Assembly: GCA_946479025.1 (NCBI GenBank)
Contig: CAMLDM010000035.1
Coordinates: 1 to 8,212, forward strand
Source: an uncultured Candidatus Saccharibacteria bacterium
GTDB lineage: Bacteria > Patescibacteria > Saccharimonadia > Saccharimonadales > CAMLKC01
Reading direction: 5' to 3'
Length of the DNA: 8,212 nt
Part shown: positions 1 through 5,786 of the stretch, one piece after another
How positions within the stretch are numbered: position 1 is the stretch's first letter
Layout: the number at the start of each line of letters is the position of its first letter
Notes under the pieces: generated by a model
Told to the model about the DNA's origin: nothing
Databases searched by the model: none
The model's input: only the letters and a program-made list of their open reading frames with translations
Program-made: the position numbers and the translations under genes

Positions 1-138
1 GAAAGCATATTAAGCGCGAAACTAACTTCAAGATGAGATTTCCCTATGAGGACACAGAAAGACGATCTGTTTGATAGGCGCAAGGTGGAAGTATGGTAAC
101 ATATGCAGCTGAAGCGTACTAATAGTCCCATTGCCTTT
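1..138 (+). rRNA. rrl: 23S ribosomal RNA, 3' end (partial)
   Basis: This is the 3' tail of large-subunit rRNA, truncated at the window edge. The conserved stretches GAAAGCATATTAAGCGCGAA and ACTTCAAGATGAGATTTCCC near the start, and GCGTACTAATAGTCCCATTG near the end, are the usual last segment of bacterial 23S. The mature 3' end is placed by eye just before the T-run at 136-140 and may be off by several bases. The 16S gene and most of 23S lie outside the window. Contigs often begin inside rRNA genes because these are conserved or repeated. Confidence 0.95.
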
Positions 139-330
139 TTATGTCCTTGTCACCTCTGTTACTCTTGAAGTAACGACGGTGATGAGGTAGACTTAACTAG
201 TAATTGGTGGTAACCACCAACGTCAGTTTTATAACTTACCTAGCCAAATGACCGTGTCCAATTCAAGGACGCCGAAGTAAGGCTTTTCCCAGGTTGCCCA
301 ACGCGGAACCTTCGAGGAGCAAAGCCTTAC
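139..330 (+). other. 23S-5S internal transcribed spacer, structured, no tRNA
   Basis: About 190 nt separate 23S from 5S. No tRNA is present. The spacer holds at least three hairpins. The first has stems 150-154/178-182 and 158-162/170-174. The second has a perfect 7-bp stem (204-210/214-220) with a TAA loop. The third is a 15-bp inverted repeat that runs into the 5S gene, listed separately. Such stems normally serve as RNase III or other processing sites in precursor rRNA; that role is inferred here. Confidence 0.7.
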
Positions 331-335
331 TTCGG
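272..335 (+). repeat. 15-bp perfect inverted repeat overlapping the 5S 5' end
   Basis: CCGAAGTAAGGCTTT at 272-286 is the exact reverse complement of AAAGCCTTACTTCGG at 321-335. The right arm includes the first five bases of mature 5S (331-335). The 34-nt loop contains complementary AGGTT and AACCT segments that could extend the stem. In the precursor RNA this helix would compete with 5S helix I, which uses the same 5' bases. A role in 5S processing timing is likely but inferred. Confidence 0.75.
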
Positions 336-439
336 TGCCCATGGCGCTGAGGAAATACCTGTTCTCATTCCGAACACAGAAGTCAAGCTCAGCAGCGGCG
401 ATTATACTGCCACAAGTGGGAAACTAGCACGGTGCCGAA
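331..439 (+). rRNA. rrf: 5S ribosomal RNA
   Basis: The 5' segment TTCGGTGCC (331-339) pairs with the 3' segment GGTGCCGAA (431-439) through canonical and G-U pairs, forming helix I. The internal sequence CCGAACACAGAAGTCAAGC matches the conserved loop B/helix III region of bacterial 5S. The length of about 109 nt is at the short end of normal. It lies downstream of 23S in the usual operon order and is followed at once by a terminator. Ends are set by helix I pairing and may be off by one or two bases. Confidence 0.95.
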
Positions 440-443
440 TTAT

Positions 444-474
444 AAAAAGAGAGTCCGAACAGGACTCTCTTTTT
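444..474 (+). terminator. Intrinsic terminator of the rRNA operon
   Basis: A perfect 13-bp stem (444-456 with 462-474, core GAGTCC/GGACTC) closes a 5-nt loop and runs into TTTTTCTTTT. It begins 5 nt after 5S, so it should end the rrn transcript. The A-run on the left side would also give a U-run in the opposite direction. Confidence 0.92.
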
Positions 475-693
475 CTTTTAGACAAAATCCTAGGACGGGG
501 GCCGTACGTCCTACGCCGGGTAGAAAAAGAATACAAACTAATCATATACAAATAAAAACGACCAATCTCGCAGATGTGGTCGTTTTTAAATTTGAATCTA
601 AATTTGGGATTCAAACAGGTGCATATTTATAATATCGCACGGAGCGGATATATGCAAATATTTATTCACAATAAAATAATGCTCATGTAAATA
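475..693. other. Non-coding region between rrn operon and KGG gene, with hairpins
   Basis: No credible gene is seen. Structures present are: TAGGACG/CGTCCTA (491-497/507-513) enclosing a G-rich 9-nt loop; a long terminator-like hairpin at 554-587; and TTTGAATC/GATTCAAA (591-598/608-615). The rest is AT-rich. The small open frame that starts inside 5S and ends at 632 crosses two of these hairpins and has no ribosome binding site, so it is not called. Confidence 0.6.
554..587. terminator. Second, bidirectional terminator-like hairpin
   Basis: AAAAACGACCA (554-564) pairs perfectly with TGGTCGTTTTT (577-587). The stem can continue inward with ATCT (565-568) against AGAT (572-575) around a CGC loop. 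It has A-rich and T-rich flanks in both directions, so it could stop transcription either way. It may act as a back-up to the rrn terminator 80 nt upstream, insulating the KGG gene. Confidence 0.7.
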
Positions 694-722
694 TTGACAA
701 AAAGCATAAGCTATGCTATATT
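694..722 (+). promoter_or_regulatory. Near-consensus promoter of the KGG gene
   Basis: TTGACA (694-699) is followed by a 17-nt spacer and TATATT (717-722). TGC directly before the -10 makes it an extended -10 element. The predicted start is near 729, giving an untranslated leader of roughly 65 nt. The spacer and -10 contain a palindrome, AGCATA-AGC-TATGCT (703-717), a possible operator. Confidence 0.85.
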
Positions 723-757
723 AAGATGCATGCACATATCACGTGTGAGGTAATAAA

Positions 758-773
758 CAGGGTGGAGACCCTG
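758..773 (+). promoter_or_regulatory. Leader hairpin with GGAG loop
   Basis: CAGGGT (758-763) and ACCCTG (768-773) form a perfect 6-bp stem closing the tetraloop GGAG. The hairpin sits in the 5' leader about 7 nt before the true Shine-Dalgarno AGGAGAA (781-787). It shows a second SD-like GGAG in a loop. Whether this recruits ribosomes, binds a GGA-specific protein or stabilises the mRNA cannot be told. Confidence 0.6.
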
Positions 774-795
774 CGATAAGAGGAGAAATAATATC

Positions 796-1023
796 ATGGC
801 TGGAACAAAAGCCGGCGGCCAAAAGGCTGCAGCAAAAAACTTAGCAAAAGACCCTAACTTCTACGCCAAGATTGGTGCTAAGGGTGGTAAAAATGGACGT
901 ACTGGTGGTTTTGCCGCTAATCCACAGCTCGCTCGTATTGCTGGTGCCAAAGGTGGCCGCATTTCGCGACGTAAGAAGGCTGTCACGACAGTAGCGCAGG
1001 ATGACGTCGCTCTTGCCGCGTAA
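796..1023 (+). CDS. KGG-repeat small protein (general stress protein-like)
   Basis: A 75-residue, strongly basic protein with repeated GG motifs: TKAGGQKAA at 4-12, IGAKGGK at 26-32, RTGGFA at 35-40 and IAGAKGGRISRRKK at 48-61. This matches the KGG motif family of small stress-related proteins, also common in phages and soil bacteria, whose biochemical role is unsettled. The lysine/arginine content suggests nucleic acid binding, but that is inference. The start is fixed by AGGAGAA at 781-787, 8 nt before ATG. The gene is monocistronic: it has its own strong promoter and leader hairpin and is followed by a strong terminator. The C-terminal tail (residues 62-75) is non-repetitive and mildly acidic. 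High expression is suggested by the near-consensus promoter. Confidence 0.88.
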   Translation: MAGTKAGGQKAAAKNLAKDPNFYAKIGAKGGKNGRTGGFAANPQLARIAGAKGGRISRRKKAVTTVAQDDVALAA

Positions 1024-1041
1024 GAGTAGGCAGGTCGGTAA

Positions 1042-1078
1042 CAAAATAAAACGCCCGTCAGAAGGGCGTTTTATTTTG
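1042..1078. terminator. Bidirectional terminator between convergent genes
   Basis: A 15-bp perfect stem (1042-1056 with 1064-1078, core ACGCCC/GGGCGT) has a 7-nt loop and A- and T-rich sides, so it works in both directions. A further GGTAACAAAA/TTTTGTTACC complementarity (1037-1046/1080-1089) could extend or rearrange it. It ends the KGG gene on the plus strand and the metallopeptidase-like gene on the minus strand. The TAA of the latter (1071-1073) lies inside the stem. Confidence 0.9.
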
Positions 1079-1538
1079 CTTTTGTTACCGTATGCCTACG
1101 CAAAGCGCAGGCACGCGCGTCGTTAACGCGCCATCTGGAGAGGCACGCAAGGCATTTGTACTCATTCTTTTTCACCTGGATGCCGGTTGCCTGGCAACCT
1201 GGACAGGTGCTGCGGGCATGAAGCCAGTCACGATAAGTATCGAGCGCGTCTTCTGCCTGGTCGATGTCTATCGTGACGTTGTATGCATGGGCGAGTGTTG
1301 TTTTTGCGTACTCCCAAGCGTCCCGCTCCAGTTCGATTAACCCGACATCTCGTATATACTCCGTGTGGCCGAGAATTGCGTGGGATAGTTCGTGCAGAAG
1401 CGAAGCTTGGTCGCTGCTTGCTTGATCGTAAAAAACAGTTTGCTCATCGGGAGACCAGCGAAACTCGCCGCTGGGCGTAAAGGTAAAATCGGGGAAATCG
1501 TTTTGAAGCCTAGCTATCAGCGAGGTAGTCGAGAGCAT
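1071..1538 (-). CDS. ImmA/IrrE-like metallopeptidase with C-terminal zinc ribbon
   Basis: A 155-residue protein. Residues 49-53 are HELSH, the HExxH zinc-peptidase motif (ligands H49 and H53, catalytic E50). Downstream, ELERDAWEYA (69-78) fits the E-x-x-A helix that supplies the third ligand in ImmA/IrrE (M78-type) peptidases, with E71 as candidate. Residues 112-132 hold two CxxC knuckles (C112/C115, C129/C132) typical of a zinc ribbon. No signal peptide or membrane segment is seen, so it should be cytoplasmic. Family members commonly cleave repressors or regulate stress responses; the substrate here is unknown, and no partner repressor is adjacent. The start lies 29 nt inside the end of the ROK gene with only a weak GGAT before it, suggesting translational coupling. 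A SprT-like peptidase is the main alternative. Confidence 0.75.
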   Translation of the reverse strand: MLSTTSLIARLQNDFPDFTFTPSGEFRWSPDEQTVFYDQASSDQASLLHELSHAILGHTEYIRDVGLIELERDAWEYAKTTLAHAYNVTIDIDQAEDALDTYRDWLHARSTCPGCQATGIQVKKNEYKCLACLSRWRVNDARACALRRHTVTKAK

Positions 1539-2325
1539 AATAATAACATCCGTAGATTACCGCCTGTTCGGGGTGTTTCGCCTGACGGAAGCGCGGACAG
1601 ACAATGTGCGGCGGGAGCTTTTCGCGCAGCATGCCTTCGAGAGTTTTGCCGTAGTGGTCGAAATAAGTACCGATGCTGCCGCCAATGATTACTGTGTCGG
1701 GCTGAATGATAGGTATGGCTGCCAGGAAGCCACGGCTGATCCGGTCGGCAATCTGATACCATGTACGCTTACTCCTGATGTCGTGTGCGTACTTGCCGTA
1801 CGTTGCATAAATTGCTTTGCCAGAGGCAAAACTCTCCCATTCACGCACCATGCCGTCAAATTCCACCAACATTCGACCGCCTTCACTGTAACGAAGTCCA
1901 GGGTCGATTTTACCGTTGGTGATAACTCCGGTGCCAATGCCTGTGCTGACGGTAACGTAGAGCGAAGAAACGGGCATCGGGTCGAGAATTCGCGTCTCCG
2001 CAAGTCCGGCAAGGTTCGCGTCGTTCTCAATCAAGATGGGAGTTTTTCCAAGTACACCGGATAAGGCACCGTGAGCGTCAAAATTTTTCCAGCCGAGATT
2101 ATTGCACCACACTGCAATGCCGTTCTTTACGATGCCCGGCAGCGCAACCACAATGGCTTCTATCGGCTCGTCACTGTAGTTTTTCTGCAGCGTTTCGCGC
2201 AGAAGTTTCACATATTCATCCTGATTCGCGGGCGTAGGAAACTTGATGGTCTCGCCAATACTGCCATCCTGCCCGAACTTGGCAATCAGCGTCTTTGTCC
2301 CACCCGTGTCGACCGTCACTAACAT
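1510..2325 (-). CDS. ROK-family sugar kinase-like protein
   Basis: 271 residues from the preferred ATG; an in-frame TTG at 2341-2343 would add six. Counting from that TTG, the phosphate-binding motif DTGGTKT lies at 12-18, the catalytic Asp at 108 in ENDANLAGLAE, the second phosphate loop TVSTGIGTGV at 131-140 and IIGGSIG at 219-225. These are the landmarks of ROK/ASKHA kinases such as glucokinases. Two usual ROK features are missing. The CxCGxxGC zinc site is absent, and the E-x-G-H motif reads SEGGRM (153-158), so the zinc-binding His is gone. It probably phosphorylates a sugar in the cytoplasm with ATP or polyphosphate, but the substrate cannot be read from the sequence. It is not a ROK repressor because no N-terminal HTH is present. 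It heads a two-gene unit with the metallopeptidase. No Shine-Dalgarno is visible for either start. Confidence 0.85.
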   Translation of the reverse strand: MLVTVDTGGTKTLIAKFGQDGSIGETIKFPTPANQDEYVKLLRETLQKNYSDEPIEAIVVALPGIVKNGIAVWCNNLGWKNFDAHGALSGVLGKTPILIENDANLAGLAETRILDPMPVSSLYVTVSTGIGTGVITNGKIDPGLRYSEGGRMLVEFDGMVREWESFASGKAIYATYGKYAHDIRSKRTWYQIADRISRGFLAAIPIIQPDTVIIGGSIGTYFDHYGKTLEGMLREKLPPHIVCPRFRQAKHPEQAVIYGCYYYALDYLADS

Positions 2326-2331
2326 ACCTGT

Positions 2332-2340
2332 AGTGTACCA
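2332..2340 (-). promoter_or_regulatory. Possible extended -10 giving a leaderless ROK mRNA
   Basis: On the minus strand TGG-TACACT (TGn plus a -10-like hexamer) lies six bases before the ATG at 2325. Transcription would then begin at or next to the start codon. No good -35 hexamer is seen at 16-18 nt. The absence of a ribosome binding site supports a leaderless transcript. Weak as a stand-alone call. Confidence 0.4.
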
Positions 2341-2353
2341 CAAAATTCACGAG

Positions 2354-2382
2354 TTGCGCTTGAGGCTAAAAAACGGTATAGT
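2354..2382 (+). promoter_or_regulatory. Promoter of the LPxTG gene
   Basis: TTGCGC (2354-2359), a 17-nt spacer and TATAGT (2377-2382) precede the gene. The predicted start near 2389 leaves a short leader of about 18 nt that just holds the Shine-Dalgarno GAGAGGG (2395-2401). It lies in the 81-bp divergent gap shared with the ROK gene. Confidence 0.6.
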
Positions 2383-2406
2383 AAAGACAAATAAGAGAGG
2401 GACGCT

Positions 2407-2778
2407 ATGGTGCGAACAAAAGAGGGTGGTTCTGTACTCAGTTTTGTGATTATAGGAATCGTGATGATCGCGCTTCTTGTGGGGGGCGTATACGTCGTTA
2501 AGCAGCAGCTGACAGCATCAGAGACGCCGCCGGCAGCACCGCAGCAGCCGGAGCCTGAAGAAAAAAAGCAGCCGGAAGCTCCTAAGGAGCAAGATAAAAA
2601 GGTGTCGGAAAATAACCAGAAAGCAGACGAGTCGAAACCCGTCTCTTCCGTCGGCAAATCCAGCGAGCTTCCGCAGACCGGTCCGGCGGAACTGCCCCTG
2701 GCGGTAGTCGCACTCGGCCTTCTTAGCTTGACGGCCGTTTCGTATGCACGCTCACGCCGTCTCGAGCTCTCTCTTTGA
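2407..2778 (+). CDS. Small LPxTG cell-surface protein
   Basis: A 123-residue protein with an N-terminal hydrophobic segment (10-31, after K5), a hydrophilic linker rich in Pro, Glu, Lys and Gln (38-80), then LPQTG at 88-92, a hydrophobic helix (95-113) and a basic tail with R115, R117 and R118. The last three form a textbook sortase sorting signal. The exported part is only about 50 residues of low-complexity linker with no recognisable domain. The N-terminal segment could be a cleaved signal peptide, since a candidate site follows around T36-A37. It could instead be a retained anchor, giving a hairpin with both ends in the membrane. No sortase gene is in the window. GAGAGGG at 2395-2401 supports the start. 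Surface attachment would fit an epibiotic lifestyle, which is inference. Confidence 0.8.
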   Translation: MVRTKEGGSVLSFVIIGIVMIALLVGGVYVVKQQLTASETPPAAPQQPEPEEKKQPEAPKEQDKKVSENNQKADESKPVSSVGKSSELPQTGPAELPLAVVALGLLSLTAVSYARSRRLELSL

Positions 2779-2804
2779 CATGAGGCTACCATCTGAGGTA
2801 CAAT
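2775..2804 (+). promoter_or_regulatory. Promoter of the rpsA-infB unit
   Basis: TTGACA (2775-2780) and TACAAT (2799-2804) are separated by 18 nt. The -35 overlaps the TGA stop of the LPxTG gene (2776-2778). The predicted start near 2811 gives a leader of about 67 nt. No terminator separates the LPxTG gene from this promoter, so some read-through is likely. Confidence 0.8.
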
Positions 2805-2854
2805 AGGGGTAATCTAGGAGTGCTGTGTTTAACGTGCTTCAGAAATATCAATTA

Positions 2855-2876
2855 AGGAAGGAGTCTTACTAAGACT
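2855..2876 (+). promoter_or_regulatory. rpsA ribosome binding site with palindrome between SD and AUG
   Basis: The Shine-Dalgarno AGGAAGGAG (2855-2863) ends 14 nt before the ATG at 2878, longer than usual. The gap is filled by the palindrome AGTCTTA-C-TAAGACT (2862-2876), which as RNA gives at least a 5-bp stem. Folding would shorten the effective distance or mask the last SD bases. This may be an autoregulatory site, inferred from the known self-repression of S1 in enterobacteria. Confidence 0.6.
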
Positions 2877-2877
2877 T

Positions 2878-3957
2878 ATGGCAACAAAAGCCACAATAAC
2901 AATGGACGATTTGCTCGCTGCCAATGAAGACAGCGTCAAGCAATTAACAGCAGGAGAGGTGATTACCGGAAAAGTACTTTCACTTCGTAAACACGAGGTA
3001 TTAATCGACCTCGGCGCACAGGGAGTCGGATACGTTCCACGCCGCGAAGTCGGTTTTTCCCGCGCACTTAAAGAAGGTGACGAGGTAACGGCAAGCGTCG
3101 TTGACGCTGAGCTCGACAACGGCTACTCACTGCTTTCACTTCGAAAAGCTGCAAAAGACCGTGGCTGGGAAGAAGTCGCGGCTAAACTTGAAAGCGGCGA
3201 CATCATCGAGGTTTCACCATACGACGCAAACCGCGGTGGTCTGCTGGTAGAATTCGAAGGTGTACGCGGATTCCTGCCAGTTTCACAGCTGTCTGCCGAA
3301 CACTACCCACGTGTTGGTTCAAGCGACAAGGACGAAATCCTCCAGCGCCTCAACGGCTTGGTTGGTCAGACGCTCAAGGTCCGCATTCTCGACAGCGACC
3401 GCAAGGCAAACAAGCTGATCTTCTCTGAGAAAGAAGCAGTTAAAGAAGGTCTCGCAGAGCGCTTTGACAAGCTGAAAGTCGGCGACAAGGTCTCGGGCGT
3501 TGTTACGGGCGTTGTTGATTTCGGCGTCTTTGTGAACGTTGAAGGTATTGAAGGTCTGGTGCACATCTCGGAAATCAGCTGGGAGCGCGTCAACAACCCA
3601 AGCGACTACGTGAAGGTTGGCCAGACGATCGAAGCCAAGATCATCTCGATCGACAAGGACCGCCTAAGCCTCAGCATCAAACAGCTGACGCAGGATCCAT
3701 GGCTCGACGAAGTTGAACAGTTCAAGCCTGGCGACGTTGTTGAAGGTACGGTCACCCGCATTACGCCGTTTGGCGCATTTGTGCAGATCAGCCCGGCCGT
3801 TGAAGCCCTCGTTCACATTAGTGAGCTTGGCGACGGCAACGACGTTGATCCGGAAAAAGTCTTTACGCTCAACGAACGCAAAAACTTTGTCGTTCTTGGC
3901 GTGGAAAAAGACAGCCGCAAGATCTCACTGAGCCTTGCCGACAAAAAGAAGAAATAG
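2878..3957 (+). CDS. rpsA: 30S ribosomal protein S1 (four S1 domains)
   Basis: A 359-residue protein built of four S1/OB-fold RNA-binding repeats at about 24-90, 104-184, 199-268 and 282-354. Repeats 3 and 4 carry the strongest signatures: DFGVFVN...EGLVHISEIS at 214-234 and PFGAFVQI...EALVHISEL at 297-317. Repeat 1 has the divergent GKVLSLRKHEVLIDLG form usual for the ribosome-binding end of S1. E. coli S1 has six repeats; four-repeat forms are normal in many Gram-positive and reduced genomes. The protein helps mRNA bind to the 30S subunit. The tail ends in a run of lysines. The gene has its own promoter and is followed 56 bp later by infB on the same strand, so the two are probably one initiation-related operon. 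Confidence 0.93.
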   Translation: MATKATITMDDLLAANEDSVKQLTAGEVITGKVLSLRKHEVLIDLGAQGVGYVPRREVGFSRALKEGDEVTASVVDAELDNGYSLLSLRKAAKDRGWEEVAAKLESGDIIEVSPYDANRGGLLVEFEGVRGFLPVSQLSAEHYPRVGSSDKDEILQRLNGLVGQTLKVRILDSDRKANKLIFSEKEAVKEGLAERFDKLKVGDKVSGVVTGVVDFGVFVNVEGIEGLVHISEISWERVNNPSDYVKVGQTIEAKIISIDKDRLSLSIKQLTQDPWLDEVEQFKPGDVVEGTVTRITPFGAFVQISPAVEALVHISELGDGNDVDPEKVFTLNERKNFVVLGVEKDSRKISLSLADKKKK

Positions 3958-3958
3958 T

Positions 3959-3997
3959 TCCGAGCAACCTCGGACATAATCCGCCAAGAAGTGGCGG
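3959..3997 (+). promoter_or_regulatory. Two hairpins in the rpsA-infB gap
   Basis: TCCGAG/CTCGGA (3959-3964/3969-3974, CAAC loop) and CCGCCA/TGGCGG (3981-3986/3992-3997, 5-nt loop) fill the 56-bp gap. No T-run follows either, so they are not intrinsic terminators. They may tune mRNA stability or the S1:IF-2 ratio. The infB Shine-Dalgarno AAAGGAG (4001-4007) follows directly. Confidence 0.6.
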
Positions 3998-4013
3998 GCG
4001 AAAGGAGCTTTAA

Positions 4014-5786
4014 ATGAGCCAAGAAAAAGTACTTGTTGTCGCTGACTCAATTACTGTGGGTGAACTGGCTGAAACGCTCAATTTGCCCGTCACTACTTTG
4101 ATTGGTGAGCTGTTCAAAAACGGTATCGTCGCGACTATCAACCAACGAATTGATTTTGAAACCGCGACGATTATCGTCGAGGAGCTTGGGCTGGATGTTG
4201 AGCTTCAGAAAAAAGAAGCCAGCGCCACGCCGGAGCGTAAAACGCATCAGCTAAGCGAAAATGCCGTCGACCGGCCGCCGATAGTGGCCGTAATGGGTCA
4301 CGTTGATCACGGTAAAACCAGTCTGCTCGATGCGATTCTCGGCACTAAAACCACCGAGGGTGAGGCGGGTGGCATCACTCAGCATATCAGTGCCTACCAG
4401 ACCGAGCGAAAAGGCCGCTCGATCACCCTTCTCGACACGCCGGGCCACGAAGCCTTTGCGGCGCTTCGTCAGCATGGCGCAACGCTCACCGACGTCGTGA
4501 TTATCGTTGTGGCGGCCGATGACGGCGTGAAGCCGCAGACTGTCGAGGCGATCCGCTTTGCGCAAACGGCCAATGCGAAAATCGTCGTTGCCATCAACAA
4601 GATGGACAAAGAGACTGCCAACCCGCAGCTCGTCAAAACGCAGCTCGCCACCGAGCATAATCTCAACCCGGAAGAATGGGGCGGTGATACGGTGATGGTG
4701 GAAGTGAGCGCTAAAACCGGCCAAGGTATCGATAAGCTGCTCGATATGGTGCTGCTTGTTGCCGACGTTGAAGAATTGAAAGCGGACGTCGACGTGCCGG
4801 CTGAAGGGCTCGTGATCGAATCACATATGGAGACTGGCCGCGGCGCCGTAGTGGGGCTTTTGGTGCAGCAAGGAGAGCTCAAGCCGGGGCATTTCCTGGT
4901 GGCGGGGACTGCGTATGGAAAAGTCCGCACACTGCTTGATTTTGCAGGCAGGACGATCCGCTCCGCAGGTCCGTCAACGCCAGTTACGGTTACTGGATTC
5001 AAAGAATTGCCGCAATTCGGTGATGTCTTTACGATTGTAAAGAACGAGAAAGAGGCCAGGAACGCGACTGAGCGTGCACGTATCGAGCGCGAGAAAAACG
5101 CCGCCACAACCAATGTTACGGGCGCCGATCTTCTCAAGATGATGAACCAGAAGCACGACACCCAGGAAGTAAACGTTATTGTTAAAGCCGATGTTCAGGG
5201 TTCACTCACTTCAGTTATGGACAGTTTGCGCCTCGTGGACACGGGAGGTGAAATCACATTGCGGATCATCGGAAGCGGTGTCGGGAATATTTCAGAGAGC
5301 GACATTCGTCTTGCTGCTGACAGCGATACGATTATTTACGGCTTCAACGTAGAGCTGCCGCCAGCCGTGAAGCGACTTGCGATGCGCGACAAGGTTCAGG
5401 TGCGTATCTTTAAGGTGATTTATGAACTGCTCGATGATGCTCGCAACTCTATGGAAGCGATGCTTGCACCGGAAGTTGTTGAGACAGAGATTGGCAAGCT
5501 AACCATTAAAGGTATCTTCCGTACCCTTAAGGACGAAGTGATTGCCGGAGGAGAAGTAACGACGGGCAAGGCTGTGCCGAACGTTCTTGCGCGTGTTAAG
5601 CGGGGCGGGGAACAGCTAGCCGAAGTTGAGGTTATGAGCGTCCAGCGCCAGCAGCAAGAAGCCAAAGAAGTGTTTGAAGGCGAAATGTGTGGCCTGTCGC
5701 TTAAGACGAATAAAAAGTTGCTCCTTGAAGAGGGGGACACGCTCGAATTCTTCAGTCGCGAATTAGTAAAACGCACGTTGCGATAA
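4014..5786 (+). CDS. infB: Translation initiation factor IF-2
   Basis: A 590-residue translational GTPase that places initiator tRNA on the 30S subunit and promotes subunit joining. It begins with a short IF2N-type domain (about 5-63), then an abrupt linker to the G domain: G1 GHVDHGKT (95-102), switch I region with AGGITQHI (118-125), G3 DTPGHEAF (141-148), G4 NKMD (195-198) and G5 SAK (232-234). A beta-barrel domain II (about 265-345) and domains III and IV follow, with QEVNVIVKADVQGS near 384 opening domain III. The long charged N-terminal region of enterobacterial IF-2 (about 890 residues in E. coli) is almost wholly absent, as in other compact or CPR genomes. AAAGGAG 6 nt before ATG fixes the start. 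The usual neighbours nusA and rbfA are missing; rpsA takes the upstream place and a terminator follows at once. Confidence 0.97.
   Translation: MSQEKVLVVADSITVGELAETLNLPVTTLIGELFKNGIVATINQRIDFETATIIVEELGLDVELQKKEASATPERKTHQLSENAVDRPPIVAVMGHVDHGKTSLLDAILGTKTTEGEAGGITQHISAYQTERKGRSITLLDTPGHEAFAALRQHGATLTDVVIIVVAADDGVKPQTVEAIRFAQTANAKIVVAINKMDKETANPQLVKTQLATEHNLNPEEWGGDTVMVEVSAKTGQGIDKLLDMVLLVADVEELKADVDVPAEGLVIESHMETGRGAVVGLLVQQGELKPGHFLVAGTAYGKVRTLLDFAGRTIRSAGPSTPVTVTGFKELPQFGDVFTIVKNEKEARNATERARIEREKNAATTNVTGADLLKMMNQKHDTQEVNVIVKADVQGSLTSVMDSLRLVDTGGEITLRIIGSGVGNISESDIRLAADSDTIIYGFNVELPPAVKRLAMRDKVQVRIFKVIYELLDDARNSMEAMLAPEVVETEIGKLTIKGIFRTLKDEVIAGGEVTTGKAVPNVLARVKRGGEQLAEVEVMSVQRQQQEAKEVFEGEMCGLSLKTNKKLLLEEGDTLEFFSRELVKRTLR

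Noticed and set aside
432..632. Open frame starting in 5S rRNA
   Set aside because: It overlaps 5S and crosses two strong hairpins, has no ribosome binding site, and its sequence is not protein-like.
2776..2778. UGA recoding (genetic code 25)
   Set aside because: TGA ends the LPxTG protein right after its basic tail and also ends the 7309-8043 gene, so it acts as a normal stop here.
2319..2792. 157-codon frame antisense to the LPxTG gene
   Set aside because: It is Ser- and Cys-rich, contains no motif, and lies opposite a gene with a clear sorting signal and SD.
4469..5161. 230-codon frame antisense to infB
   Set aside because: It lies wholly within a certain infB gene, is Ser/Thr-rich low complexity and lacks translation signals.
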